49,258 nt of DNA from DATJBF01 sp035516795 (GCA_035516795.1 DATIZX010000054.1:1-49258), one strand, 5' to 3'; shown: positions 23,681 through 31,124, counted from the stretch's first letter. Made by a program: numbers and translations. Notes: generated by a model from the letters alone, not told the origin.

Positions 23681-25633
23681 ATGACCAAGAAAGTACTTTT
23701 AACGACCGTGTGCCGCCCGATGGGGCCGCAGTGTGGCGATGCGCCCTCCGTTGGTTACGAATTGCTTTATCGGCAGGTGACGCGCGCCCAGGGCATTTTC
23801 AGCCCGCGCACGGTGAACATCCAATTTTCCCTCGAGTACATTGCGGAGAACCTCGACGCGCCAACGGTGGTTTTGCAATACCCATCCAAGCGTGAGTTGA
23901 TCCACGAACTCAAGAAGGGCTACGACTACGTGGGCATTTCCTTCTTGATGGCGATTTTTCACAAGGTCAAAAACATGGTCGCCTTGATTCGCCGTTACGC
24001 GCCCCAGACCAAGATCGTCCTCGGCGGCTACGGCACGATTCTGACCGACGAAGAACTCACCCCCTATGCCGACTTCATCTGCCGCGAGGAAGGGGTCGGA
24101 TTCATGCGCCGCTTGCTCGGCGAACCCGAAATTCCCATGCCGTACAAACATCCGTTGATTGTGAGCGATCTTAAGGTATTCGGTTGGCGCGTGTCGGGAA
24201 CGGGCAAGGTTTTTGCCGGACTCGGTTGTCCCAACGGTTGCGATTTTTGCTGCACGTCGCACTTCTACAAGCGCAAGCACATCAAACTGCTGCCCGACGG
24301 CAAGGACATCTTTGCTGTCGTCGAGCGGTACCTCGACATGGACCCGAGTCTGGTCTTCCTAATCATCGACGAGGATTTTCTGCTGAACAAGAAACGGGCG
24401 ATGCAATTCCGCGATTGCGTGATGAAGAGCGGCAAGACGCTGTCGATCTTCGCGTTTGCCAGTGTCAAGGCCATCAGCCAGTACACCGTCGAAGAAATCC
24501 TCGAAATGGGGATCGACGGTTTCTGGATTGGCTACGAAGGAACCCGTTCGGGCTACGCCAAACAACAGGGCCGTCCGATTGGGGACATCCTCACCGAGTT
24601 TCGCGAACACGGCATCACGGTGTTGGCGTCGATGATCCTTGGGTTCGATTACCAGACCCCCGAAATCGTGGCAGAGGAATTGGATGGCTTGATGAAGCTC
24701 AAGCCGTCGCTGGCGCAATTCCTCATTTACGGTCCCGTGCCCGGCACGCCCTTTGGCGAACGGGTCATGAAGGAAGGGCTGTTGCACGAGAAGTATGTGC
24801 GTGACCGCGAATCGATGTATCGGATCGCCGACGGATTCGCCGCGGCCATGAAACATCCGACGCTTTCCGCCGCAGAGATCGAGGGCTTGCAGCGCTGGTG
24901 TTTCGAGCAGGATTTCCAGCGGCTTGGCCCGAGCATCTTCCGCGTGCTCGAAGGCCGGTTCCTTGGTTACCAAAAACTGAAGAACTCACCGAATCCATTG
25001 CTGCGACGGAAGGCCGAGGTGTACGCCAATGATTTGCGGTGCGCTTACCCGGTATTCCTCGCGGGCCGGCTGCTGGGCCCCAACTCGGCAACGCGACGTT
25101 GGATTGGCGATTTGGAGCAACGGATTTGCGCCGAATTCGGACGCCCCACGTTGGCGGATCAGTCGAAGTCGGTGCTGGCTGTAGGCGCGGCGCTTTGGAC
25201 CTGGACGACCCTGAAACTGGATCTCTTCCAGCATCCCCGACTGATAAGGACGATGTATCGCATGCCTGTCAAACGCTGGAGCGACTTCCGTCTCTGGGAA
25301 GAAATCCCTCATAAAATCTCGATTCCCGAACTCTCCATTCGCGTCGAACTTCAACACGCAAGGCAGGAGGTCTGGTTGCGATTGGAAGGCGCGCTCTCGA
25401 AGGCGCATACGGAAGGATTGGCGCAGCGCATCCACGATTCGCTGGCGCGAAGCAAGAATCGGCTGGTTCTCGACCTGAACAAACTTCATTGGGACAAGGT
25501 GGACGATTTGCGTCCCCTGCGAGAGAAACTCATGGCTTACCGGTCGCGCATCCAGCTTGTTCTGCCGAAGTTATCAGTGGCGCATCCCGAACTGATTCTG
25601 TTGGCCAGCATGTTCCACCATTACAAGGGATAG
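23681..25633 (+). CDS. B12-binding-type radical SAM protein with C-terminal STAS-like region
   Basis: Start chosen at ATG 23681, preceded by CGGAAGAAG; an upstream GTG at 23669 adds four residues. The 650-aa protein has an N-terminal alpha/beta region of the cobalamin-binding type (residues ~1-155, with 'YDYVGISFLMAIFHKVKNMV' and 'KIVLGGYGTI'). A radical SAM domain follows, with the [4Fe-4S] motif C183-PNG-C187-DF-C190 and later 'GIDGFWIGYEGTRSGYAKQQ' and 'LASMILGFDYQTPEIVAEEL'. The usual His of the DxHxxG cobalamin motif is not evident, so it may not bind B12. The last ~100 residues ('VWLRLEGALSKAHTEGL', 'RLVLDLNKLHWDKVDDL') resemble a STAS fold. Related proteins methylate or rearrange lipids, sugars or natural products. 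No partner gene adjoins it; function unknown. Confidence 0.85.
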   Translation: MTKKVLLTTVCRPMGPQCGDAPSVGYELLYRQVTRAQGIFSPRTVNIQFSLEYIAENLDAPTVVLQYPSKRELIHELKKGYDYVGISFLMAIFHKVKNMVALIRRYAPQTKIVLGGYGTILTDEELTPYADFICREEGVGFMRRLLGEPEIPMPYKHPLIVSDLKVFGWRVSGTGKVFAGLGCPNGCDFCCTSHFYKRKHIKLLPDGKDIFAVVERYLDMDPSLVFLIIDEDFLLNKKRAMQFRDCVMKSGKTLSIFAFASVKAISQYTVEEILEMGIDGFWIGYEGTRSGYAKQQGRPIGDILTEFREHGITVLASMILGFDYQTPEIVAEELDGLMKLKPSLAQFLIYGPVPGTPFGERVMKEGLLHEKYVRDRESMYRIADGFAAAMKHPTLSAAEIEGLQRWCFEQDFQRLGPSIFRVLEGRFLGYQKLKNSPNPLLRRKAEVYANDLRCAYPVFLAGRLLGPNSATRRWIGDLEQRICAEFGRPTLADQSKSVLAVGAALWTWTTLKLDLFQHPRLIRTMYRMPVKRWSDFRLWEEIPHKISIPELSIRVELQHARQEVWLRLEGALSKAHTEGLAQRIHDSLARSKNRLVLDLNKLHWDKVDDLRPLREKLMAYRSRIQLVLPKLSVAHPELILLASMFHHYKG

Positions 25634-25668
25634 GAATGCGCTAGCGCTCTGTCAAAGTTGATTGGAAG

Positions 25669-25725
25669 GGTAGGGCGCGACCGCCGGGCGCGCCGCAACG
25701 GTCGGCCCGGCGGTCCGACCCTACC
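25669..25725 (+). repeat. GGTAGGGCGCGACC palindromic repeat, intergenic copy
   Basis: The left arm (25669-25696, GGTAGGGCGCGACCGCCGGG...) is imperfectly inverted in the right arm (25700-25725, ...GGCGGTCCGACCCTACC), forming a long GC-rich hairpin. The 28 bases of the left arm are identical to those at 29423-29450, where the same element lies inside the pabB reading frame. Confidence 0.85.
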
Positions 25726-25785
25726 AACAACCCTTGCGATGTAGGTTGACGGAGCACTGGTGTTGCGACACACTTCATCCGAAGA

Positions 25786-25951
25786 GTAGTCGCACCTTGC
25801 CGCATACGACGGCGGCGTTTGCTGCCCGTTAGCCTTAGCGTCTCATTGGATTCGGCTCCGTCGAACTCGGCTTACGGGTGCGTTCGACCCGCGCAGGCTA
25901 AAGCCCTGGTCGCCTACGGCGCTGCCACAGGCAGATAAACCTGCGGCGTAC
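25786..25951 (+). repeat. GTAGYCGCACC repeat with inverted ends, long copy
   Basis: Starts GTAGTCGCACC and ends CTGCGGCGTAC, so the ends are nearly inverted. The body shares TTGCCGCATACGACGGCGGC, then GTCGAACTCGGCTTACGGGT, GCAGGCTAAAGCCCTGGTCG and GATAAACCTGCGGC with the copy at 28150-28277. It carries about 40 extra bases after the first block that the other copy lacks. Confidence 0.85.
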
Positions 25952-26151
25952 AAAACAACCTTCCCAATCAAGTGTGTTGTGCCACTGGGCCACCGTGGCA
26001 CGGGTGTCTAGCAAATATTCCTAGTCGTTGCGGCGGCCCGCGTTTGCGTCTTGTCCGAGTCGGTCTTATGTTTTCTGTAGCCGCAGAACGTCCATTCCTT
26101 TCTTCAATGGTTCGTTGTTGGAACCGGTGGGGAGAGGGGAGGTGAAAGAGA

Positions 26152-26451
26152 ATGTATTACGAGTTGATCGTGCTCGGGTTAATCTGCCTGGCGGCGCCCT
26201 GGCTGGCGAAGATCGCAGGCTTCGAGACCGGTCGGAAACCGTTCGACCTGGTCGGCGTGGCCGGCATCTTCTTCCTGCTGGCGGCGGCGTTCGGTGTGGG
26301 CATGAGTCTGGTGATTGCGTTGGATCAAATCGGCAAGGCATTCATGCTGGTATCGTTGTTATTGGGCTGGATCGCACTGGGAGCTGGAGCAGTGTGGGGA
26401 ACCGTCGATGTGATCCGTGAGCCGTATCACGTCCTGCATCATAAGGCATAG
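26152..26451 (+). CDS. small three-helix membrane protein of unknown function
   Basis: A 99-aa protein with a strong ribosome-binding site (GGGGAGGTGAAAG a few bases upstream). Three hydrophobic segments are clear: 'YYELIVLGLICLAAPWLAK', 'LVGVAGIFFLLAAAFGVGMS' and 'AFMLVSLLLGWIALGAGAVW'. The ends are hydrophilic, with a C-terminal 'REPYHVLHHKA' rich in His. I do not recognise a family. It is a single gene with its own strong terminator downstream and repeats upstream, so it is probably transcribed alone. The codon pattern and good start signals support a real gene. Confidence 0.7.
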   Translation: MYYELIVLGLICLAAPWLAKIAGFETGRKPFDLVGVAGIFFLLAAAFGVGMSLVIALDQIGKAFMLVSLLLGWIALGAGAVWGTVDVIREPYHVLHHKA

Positions 26452-26478
26452 CAGTCAGTAAGAAGAACAGAAAACAAG

Positions 26479-26516
26479 GCGGGGGCGAAAGAGTTCTTTC
26501 GCTCCCGCTCTTTTTG
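26479..26516 (+). terminator. intrinsic terminator of the small membrane protein gene
   Basis: GCGGGGGCGAAAG and CTTTCGCTCCCGC form a 13-bp stem (one G-T pair) with loop AGTT, followed by TCTTTTT. It lies about 30 bases after the stop of the small membrane protein gene. A very strong plus-strand terminator. Confidence 0.88.
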
Positions 26517-26579
26517 CGGCCAGGAAATGGCCGGCATTGCCGGCGAATGAGCAGAATGTCCGACGAACGGTAGCGTCCG

Positions 26580-26694
26580 AATTTGCGGACTGGAGGGACG
26601 GGCAGAGCCTGTCCTGAGCAAAGCCGAAGGGTCGCGTCCGCCCAGGAAGCGTGGCCACGAGTCCGCCGGGGCGGAATGGTCCTCCCAAACAGGG
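26580..26694 (+). repeat. dispersed ~115-bp repeat, family A copy 3
   Basis: Contains ATTTGCGGACTGGAGGGACG, GCAGAGCCTGTCCTGAGCAA, AGCCGAAGGGTCGCGTCCG, then a GTGGCCACGAGTCCGCCGG variant and TCCTCCCAAACAGG. It lies between the terminator of the small membrane gene and the M16 peptidase gene. The block with GAGCCTGTCCTGAGCAAAGC is identical to copy 2. Confidence 0.85.
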
Positions 26695-26792
26695 CAATGC
26701 CCAAGGAACGGCGTGTTTGACGTGCGATGGTAACGCGGTTATTAGTGTTGCGTTCGAGGCCGCTTAACAAGTGGCACTACGATTCGCCGATC

Positions 26793-28058
26793 ATGCACCG
26801 GATCACACAATTGCCCAGCGGCGTGCGCGTCACGACCGCCGAAATGCCGCACATGGAAAGCGTGACGGTCGGCGTCTGGGTTGGCGTGGGCGGCCGATAC
26901 GAACCGGCGCGGTTGAGCGGCATCGCCCATTTTATCGAGCATCTCTTGTTCAAGGGCACTCGCCGGCGCAACGCCCGCCAGATCAGCCAGACGGTGGAAG
27001 GGATTGGCGGTTATCTCAATGCGTTCACGGGCGAAGAGACGACCTGTTATTATGCCAAGGCCAGCCATCGCCATCTCGATACATTACTCGATGTGCTCAC
27101 CGACATGGTTCAGCACCCGCGGTTTGCCGCCGCCGATATCGATAAAGAACGCGGCGTGATCAAGGAAGAATTGTTGATGTACCGTGACCAGCCGGACCAT
27201 TACGTGCATGAGCTGCTGACCGAAACGCTCTGGCCGGAACATCCGTTGGGCCGTTCGCTCACCGGCACGCCCCAGACGCTGGACGCGATGGATCGTCGGG
27301 CCTTTCTCGATTTCAAACAGAAGAAATACGTCGCGGCGAACACTGTGGTCGCCGTAGCCGGTCATTGCGAACACGACGATATCGTGAAGCGCGTACAGAA
27401 ATGGCTGGAGCTTTCCAGGAATGGTCGTTCGCCGCAATTCGAGCCGGCCCGCACAGTCCAGCGGTCGCCGCGACTGCGGTTTTATACGAAGAATTGCGAA
27501 CAATCCCATCTGGCCATCGGCATCCGCGGTTATTCCCGGCACGACGAGCGGCGCTACGCGCTGAAGTTGTTGAGCGTGATTCTCGGCGAAAACATGAGTT
27601 CCCGGCTGTTTCAGGTGATTCGCGAACAGCATGGACTGGCGTATTCTGTGCAGTCGTCCACAAGTTACTTTGACGACACCGGGGCGGTGGTGGTTTCGGC
27701 GGGACTCGATACCAAACGGCTGCAGCGCGCCCTGAAATTGATCCTGGCCGAGATGCGGAAGATCTCGAAGCAGCCGCCCTCGGCGCTCGAATTGCAGCGG
27801 GCGAAGGATTACGCCATCGGACAGATGCGACTCGGGTTGGAAAGCACGTCCAACCGGATGATGTGGCTTGGCGAGCATCTGCTCGCTTACGGCTTCATAC
27901 CGACACCTGAGGAAATTGAGAAGCGCATGGCCGGAGTCACTCTGGAAGGCGTGCAGGAAGTCGCCAGCGAATTGTTCCGCGACCACCGGCTCAACGTGGC
28001 GGTTGTCACCCCCAGCAAGGACGAGCGCGCGATCCGCGATCTGTCGACGTTTTCGTGA
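26793..28058 (+). CDS. M16-family zinc metallopeptidase (single module pair, processing-peptidase type)
   Basis: Start chosen at ATG 26793, where family similarity begins ('MHRITQLPSGVRVTTAEMPH'); the frame is open to 26727. The 421-aa protein has the inverted zinc motif H46-FIE-H50 ('GIAHFIEHLLFKGT') and the downstream zinc-ligand region 'GVIKEELLMYRDQPD'. It also has the conserved 'GGYLNAFTGEETTCYYAKA' and, in the second half, 'GLAYSVQSSTSYFDDTG' and the Arg/Tyr substrate-binding region. It matches the ~420-aa peptidases (PqqL/YmxG/MPP-like) that degrade or process short peptides in cytoplasm or periplasm; no signal peptide is visible. A second, larger M16 protein lies at 40560-43163. The true substrate is unknown. 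Confidence 0.93.
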   Translation: MHRITQLPSGVRVTTAEMPHMESVTVGVWVGVGGRYEPARLSGIAHFIEHLLFKGTRRRNARQISQTVEGIGGYLNAFTGEETTCYYAKASHRHLDTLLDVLTDMVQHPRFAAADIDKERGVIKEELLMYRDQPDHYVHELLTETLWPEHPLGRSLTGTPQTLDAMDRRAFLDFKQKKYVAANTVVAVAGHCEHDDIVKRVQKWLELSRNGRSPQFEPARTVQRSPRLRFYTKNCEQSHLAIGIRGYSRHDERRYALKLLSVILGENMSSRLFQVIREQHGLAYSVQSSTSYFDDTGAVVVSAGLDTKRLQRALKLILAEMRKISKQPPSALELQRAKDYAIGQMRLGLESTSNRMMWLGEHLLAYGFIPTPEEIEKRMAGVTLEGVQEVASELFRDHRLNVAVVTPSKDERAIRDLSTFS

Positions 28059-28149
28059 GCTGCATGAAATCGTGACCGTTCCGCTCCATTCACTTGGCGC
28101 AGGCGTTCCTCCTTAGCTTGCAGCAACGCCTAACAGAACCGGTTTCCCT

Positions 28150-28277
28150 GTAGCCGCACCATTGCCGCATACGACGGCGGCGTCTCGTCGAACTCGGCTT
28201 ACGGGTGCGTCTTCCCCGCGCAGGCTAAAGCCCTGGTCGCCTACGACGCTGCCACAGGTAGATAAACCTGCGGCTAC
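28150..28277 (+). repeat. GTAGYCGCACC repeat with perfect 9-bp inverted ends, short copy
   Basis: Ends are GTAGCCGCA and TGCGGCTAC, a perfect 9-bp inverted repeat. The interior matches 25786-25951 (TTGCCGCATACGACGGCGGC, CGTCGAACTCGGCTTACGGG, GCAGGCTAAAGCCCTGGTCG, GATAAACCTGCGGC). The last bases contain CTA at 28274-28276, which is the stop codon of the minus-strand membrane protein gene. No gene occupies 28059-28273. Confidence 0.88.
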
Positions 28278-28834
28278 AACAACCGGCGCGCCACTTCAAA
28301 CGCCAGCGCCGGCAAGACCCAGGCCCACGGAGCGCGAAAGCCGCGCAGCTCATCCAGTATTTTCATGACCGCGTACAGATGACGGATCCGTTCGGGTCGG
28401 TCGTGATAGTAGGTGATGAAGTCGTACAACCAGATTCCCCAAAGCGCCCACGTAAACCGGAGCGATTCCAGCGCAAAAACGATGATCGCCAGAATGCCGT
28501 AGGCGAAAAACTCAGCTTTTTTGCGGTTGGGCAATTCATGCAGCACACGGCGCCGTTCTGCGGTCGCCATTTTAAAGCGCAGTTCGAAAACCTTCGCGCC
28601 AAGACCGAGCGGCGCCGCGGCGATCATCAGAAGGAGCCCACTCAACCAATCCCAGCCATGCACGCCGATCCAATGGATTTGTGCGAGGTTCAGAAGCAGG
28701 ATCACCACAAACGCGGCGTTCATTATGCGTCGCCGCCGCCGGTCGTGTTCGGCTTCGGTCGGGTCGTACATGCGGGTCGCGCCGCGCATGCCGCCGGGCG
28801 CGGCATCGGGTGGACGCGGGGAAGCATTCATCAT
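28274..28834 (-). CDS. membrane protein of unknown function
   Basis: A 186-aa protein. After a Pro/Arg-rich cytoplasmic-looking N-terminus it has hydrophobic segments 'IMNAAFVVILLLNLAQIHWI', 'LSGLLLMIAAAPLGLG' and 'FFAYGILAIIVFALESLRF', followed by 'WALWGIWLYDFITYY', and a weaker C-terminal one. Charged residues between helices 2 and 3 ('RFKMATAERRRVLHELPNRK') suggest a cytoplasmic loop. I do not recognise a family. Its last codons are ...RRLL followed by TAG, and this stop codon comes from the end of a dispersed repeat (28150-28277), so the original C-terminus may have been different. It is divergent from the small gene at 28900. Confidence 0.65.
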   Translation of the reverse strand: MMNASPRPPDAAPGGMRGATRMYDPTEAEHDRRRRRIMNAAFVVILLLNLAQIHWIGVHGWDWLSGLLLMIAAAPLGLGAKVFELRFKMATAERRRVLHELPNRKKAEFFAYGILAIIVFALESLRFTWALWGIWLYDFITYYHDRPERIRHLYAVMKILDELRGFRAPWAWVLPALAFEVARRLL

Positions 28835-28854
28835 TGGCGTGGCTGATAATGGGC

Positions 28855-28860
28855 TATATT
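28855..28860 (+). promoter_or_regulatory. weak candidate -10 box upstream of the small gene and pabBC
   Basis: TATATT, 40 bases before ATG 28900 and in the gap between divergent genes. No good -35 hexamer is found at the right spacing (TTGGCG at 28834 would give only 15 bases), so this is a weak suggestion. Confidence 0.25.
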
Positions 28861-28899
28861 GTAGGTGGAAACAAGAACCCAGCGGCAGGAGGTGACGAG

Positions 28900-29088
28900 A
28901 TGCAACTGGATCTTTCCGAGGAAGAACGCGTGAAATTGCTCGAGATGGTTCGCAACGAGCATGCGAACATTAATCCCGAATTCCATCACACAAGGAAACC
29001 GGCTTATCGGCAACGTTTGAAGAATCGGCAGGCGTTGTTGGAACGATTGCTCCACCAACTCGGCGGGAGTATTCGATCCTCAACGTGA
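28900..29088 (+). CDS. small soluble protein of unknown function, coupled to pabB
   Basis: A 62-aa protein starting at ATG 28900 behind a strong GGAGGTGACGAG site; longer starts upstream lack such a site. The sequence 'MQLDLSEEERVKLLEMVRNE' followed by 'HANINPEFHHTRKPAYRQRL' and a leucine-rich C-terminal helix is charged and helical, with no membrane segment. It resembles short conserved proteins annotated as hypothetical in many bacteria; I cannot name a function. Its stop codon overlaps the pabB GTG start (acGTGAg), so translation of the two is likely coupled. Confidence 0.65.
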   Translation: MQLDLSEEERVKLLEMVRNEHANINPEFHHTRKPAYRQRLKNRQALLERLLHQLGGSIRSST

Positions 29089-30359
29089 GCCAATCCTCGA
29101 TTGTCCCCACGCGCCCAGGAACCGAGTTCCCAAAATTGTTCGAGGAACTGGCGGGCAAGTCGCATTGCGTCTGGCTGGATACTGCCAGCGGCGGCGGTCG
29201 CTCGCTGTTGGCGGCCGAGCCGATCAAGATTTTTCGGGGGAAAGGCGAATGCAATGTGTTCGAGCGTCTCGGTGCCGAATTGGAAGCATGGCCCGGCTAC
29301 GCCATCGGCTATTTCGGGTACGGTCTGAAAAACGACATTGAGCGATTGCCGACCCGCGCCGTGGACGACGTTCAGTTGCCGGATTGCTGGTTTGGGTTTT
29401 ACGACGATGTGCATTTGTCCAAGGTAGGGCGCGACCGCCGGGCGCGCCGCGTCGTTGGTGACACCCACGGGCGGCCCGGCGGTCCGTCCCTACCAACGTC
29501 CAACTTCACTCGTGATGCCTACCGGGCGATGATTCTTCGTGCCAAGGAATACATCGCAGCCGGCGACGTTTATCAGGTGAACCTTTCGCAGCGCTTTCAA
29601 TGCGAAGTGGACGCGTCGCCGGCCGACGTGTACCTGGCGTTGCGCGCAGCCAATCCGGCACCGTACTGCGCGTACCTCGACATCGGCGACGCGCAGATTC
29701 TGTCAACGTCCCCGGAATGTTTTCTCAAGATTCACGACCGGCACGTGGTCACTCGTCCAATCAAGGGTACGAGTCCACGCGAACGTGATCCGGACGAATT
29801 GTTGCGCGCGCCGAAGGACAACGCAGAGCTGTTGATGATCACCGATCTCGAACGCAATGACCTCGGCAAAGTGTGCGAATTCGGCAGCATCCGCGTGCGC
29901 GAACTAAAACGGGTCGAAACGTACGCGACGGTGCACCATCTGGTGGCGACGGTCGAAGGGACGTTGCGCGAGGGGGTACGCCATGCGGATTGCGTTCGAG
30001 CTTGTTTCCCCGGTGGTTCGATTACCGGTGCACCCAAGATTCGCGCGATGGAAATCATTGACGAACTTGAGCCGCATGCCCGTGGCGTGTACTGCGGCGC
30101 GATCGGATATTTCGGCCCGAACGGCGAATCGCAGTTCAACATCGCTATTCGCACGGTGGTGTACCAGAGAATAATCACAGGCAAGGACGCCGGTGCTACC
30201 GGAAATCAGGCTCATGGAAGATTGACATTTCATGCTGGCGGGGGCATCGTGGCCGACAGCGAGCCGGACGCCGAGTACAAGGAGACGCTCGCGAAAGCGC
30301 GGGGGATTTTCGATGGCATCGAGCTGTTACGCGTACGTGAACGGACGCTTCCGCCCTGA
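29085..30359 (+). CDS. pabB: aminodeoxychorismate synthase component I, with two repeat-encoded insertions
   Basis: A 424-aa chorismate-binding enzyme from GTG 29085. The motif 'RPIKGTSPRERDPDE' (Lys227 in PIKGT) marks PabB rather than TrpE, which has PIAGT. Other family blocks are 'YIAAGDVYQVNLSQRF', 'DLERNDLGKVCEFGSI', 'ACFPGGSITGAPKIRAMEII' and 'FHAGGGIVADSEPDAEYKET'. With a glutamine amidotransferase it makes 4-amino-4-deoxychorismate for folate. Two stretches look foreign to the family: about residues 113-138 ('KVGRDRRARRVVGDTHGRPG...'), encoded by a palindromic repeat identical in one arm to 25669-25696, and about 364-373 ('TGKDAGATGN'), encoded by a repeat also present in leuS. Both sit in surface loops between conserved blocks, so the enzyme could remain active. 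The gene overlaps pabC by 47 bases. Confidence 0.93.
   Translation: MSQSSIVPTRPGTEFPKLFEELAGKSHCVWLDTASGGGRSLLAAEPIKIFRGKGECNVFERLGAELEAWPGYAIGYFGYGLKNDIERLPTRAVDDVQLPDCWFGFYDDVHLSKVGRDRRARRVVGDTHGRPGGPSLPTSNFTRDAYRAMILRAKEYIAAGDVYQVNLSQRFQCEVDASPADVYLALRAANPAPYCAYLDIGDAQILSTSPECFLKIHDRHVVTRPIKGTSPRERDPDELLRAPKDNAELLMITDLERNDLGKVCEFGSIRVRELKRVETYATVHHLVATVEGTLREGVRHADCVRACFPGGSITGAPKIRAMEIIDELEPHARGVYCGAIGYFGPNGESQFNIAIRTVVYQRIITGKDAGATGNQAHGRLTFHAGGGIVADSEPDAEYKETLAKARGIFDGIELLRVRERTLPP
29423..29494 (+). repeat. GGTAGGGCGCGACC palindromic repeat inserted in frame in pabB
   Basis: Left arm 29423-29450 and right arm 29469-29494 are imperfectly complementary. The left arm is identical over 28 bases to the intergenic copy at 25669-25696. 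The 72-bp element keeps the reading frame open and adds about 25 residues rich in Arg and Gly. Confidence 0.85.
30176..30202 (+). repeat. CACAGGCARGGACGCC repeat in frame in pabB
   Basis: CACAGGCAAGGACGCCGGTG then CTACCGG. It matches the leuS copy at 45657-45682 (CACAGGCAGGGACGCCTGTG) apart from a few changes, and a further inverted copy at 45962-45988. It encodes 'TGKDAGATG' at a site where PabB proteins normally have only a short turn. Confidence 0.7.
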
Positions 30360-31104
30360 GGCGCAAGCCAGCGTGTCGATCTTTGACCGCGGATTTCTGT
30401 ACGGTGACGGCGTGTTCGAAACCATGCGGACGTATGGCGGACGGCTTTTTCGCGCGGTCGAGCACATGGACCGGCTATTCGAAGGTCTGCAGGCGTTGGG
30501 AATCGAGTCGGTACTCTCGCCGGAAGAGTTGCGCGCAGTCTGTCGGTCCCTGACCGAAATGAACGACATAGCGGATGGCGTGGCTCGCGTGTACCGAACC
30601 CGCGATTCCATCGTGGTGACCGTTCGCCCGCACGAATTGGCGACGCGCAATCTGACGGCCCTGGTTTCCACGGTGCGCATTGATTCTCACCTCTCACAGC
30701 ACAAGACGGCGAACCGGTTGCCATATGTTTTGGCACAACAGCAAGCTGCCATGGAAGGCGCGGATGAGGCGGTGCTGTTGAACGCGGCCGGCCGGGTTGT
30801 CGAATTCACCACCAGCAATCTTTTCGTGGTGAAAGATGGACAGTTGTATACACCGCCATTGTCGGAAGGACCTCTACCCGGCATTACCCGGCATGTTGTG
30901 TTGATGCTGGCCAAGGAAATGGGAATTCCCGTCAACGAGACCGGCTTCGGCCCGGAGTTTCTCGACTCTGCCGACGAAGTGTTTGCCACCAACAGTCTCA
31001 TCGAGATCGCCCCAGTGACCAATTGGGGTCAGCCGCAGGAAGTGACGCGCCAACTGCAGGAAGGTTACCAACAATTGGTGGCCGAAGAATTGGGACTGGA
31101 ATGA
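30313..31104 (+). CDS. pabC: class IV PLP aminotransferase, probable aminodeoxychorismate lyase
   Basis: Start chosen at ATG 30313, inside the end of pabB, where family similarity begins ('YAYVNGRFRPEAQASVSIFD'). The 263-aa protein has the fold-type IV markers: 'DRGFLYGDGVFETMRTYGG', the PLP-binding lysine K131 in 'SQHKTANRLPYVLA', and 'VEFTTSNLFVVKDGQLYTPP' followed by 'GPLPGITRHVV'. Class IV includes PabC, branched-chain and D-amino-acid aminotransferases, which are hard to tell apart by eye. The 47-bp overlap with pabB argues for aminodeoxychorismate lyase, which releases p-aminobenzoate and pyruvate. The stop is followed by a palindromic repeat that separates it from convergent proS. Confidence 0.82.
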   Translation: MASSCYAYVNGRFRPEAQASVSIFDRGFLYGDGVFETMRTYGGRLFRAVEHMDRLFEGLQALGIESVLSPEELRAVCRSLTEMNDIADGVARVYRTRDSIVVTVRPHELATRNLTALVSTVRIDSHLSQHKTANRLPYVLAQQQAAMEGADEAVLLNAAGRVVEFTTSNLFVVKDGQLYTPPLSEGPLPGITRHVVLMLAKEMGIPVNETGFGPEFLDSADEVFATNSLIEIAPVTNWGQPQEVTRQLQEGYQQLVAEELGLE

Positions 31105-31124
31105 AGCATTTTGGCGGCGGAAAT

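Larger units (their letters stand above)
25634..26151. other. 517-bp intergenic region filled by two palindromic repeats
   Basis: Between the radical SAM gene and the small membrane protein only two dispersed repeats are recognisable (25669-25725 and 25786-25951, listed separately). Short ORFs across them look accidental. The stretch 25952-26140 shows nothing recognisable apart from the ribosome-binding site of the next gene (ggggaggtgaaag, about 26132-26146). Confidence 0.5.

Noticed and set aside
26793..28058. Interpreting the M16 gene plus repeats as a bacteriocin or lanthipeptide-processing locus
   Set aside because: No precursor peptide, modification enzyme or transporter lies next to it; it is a common single-gene peptidase.
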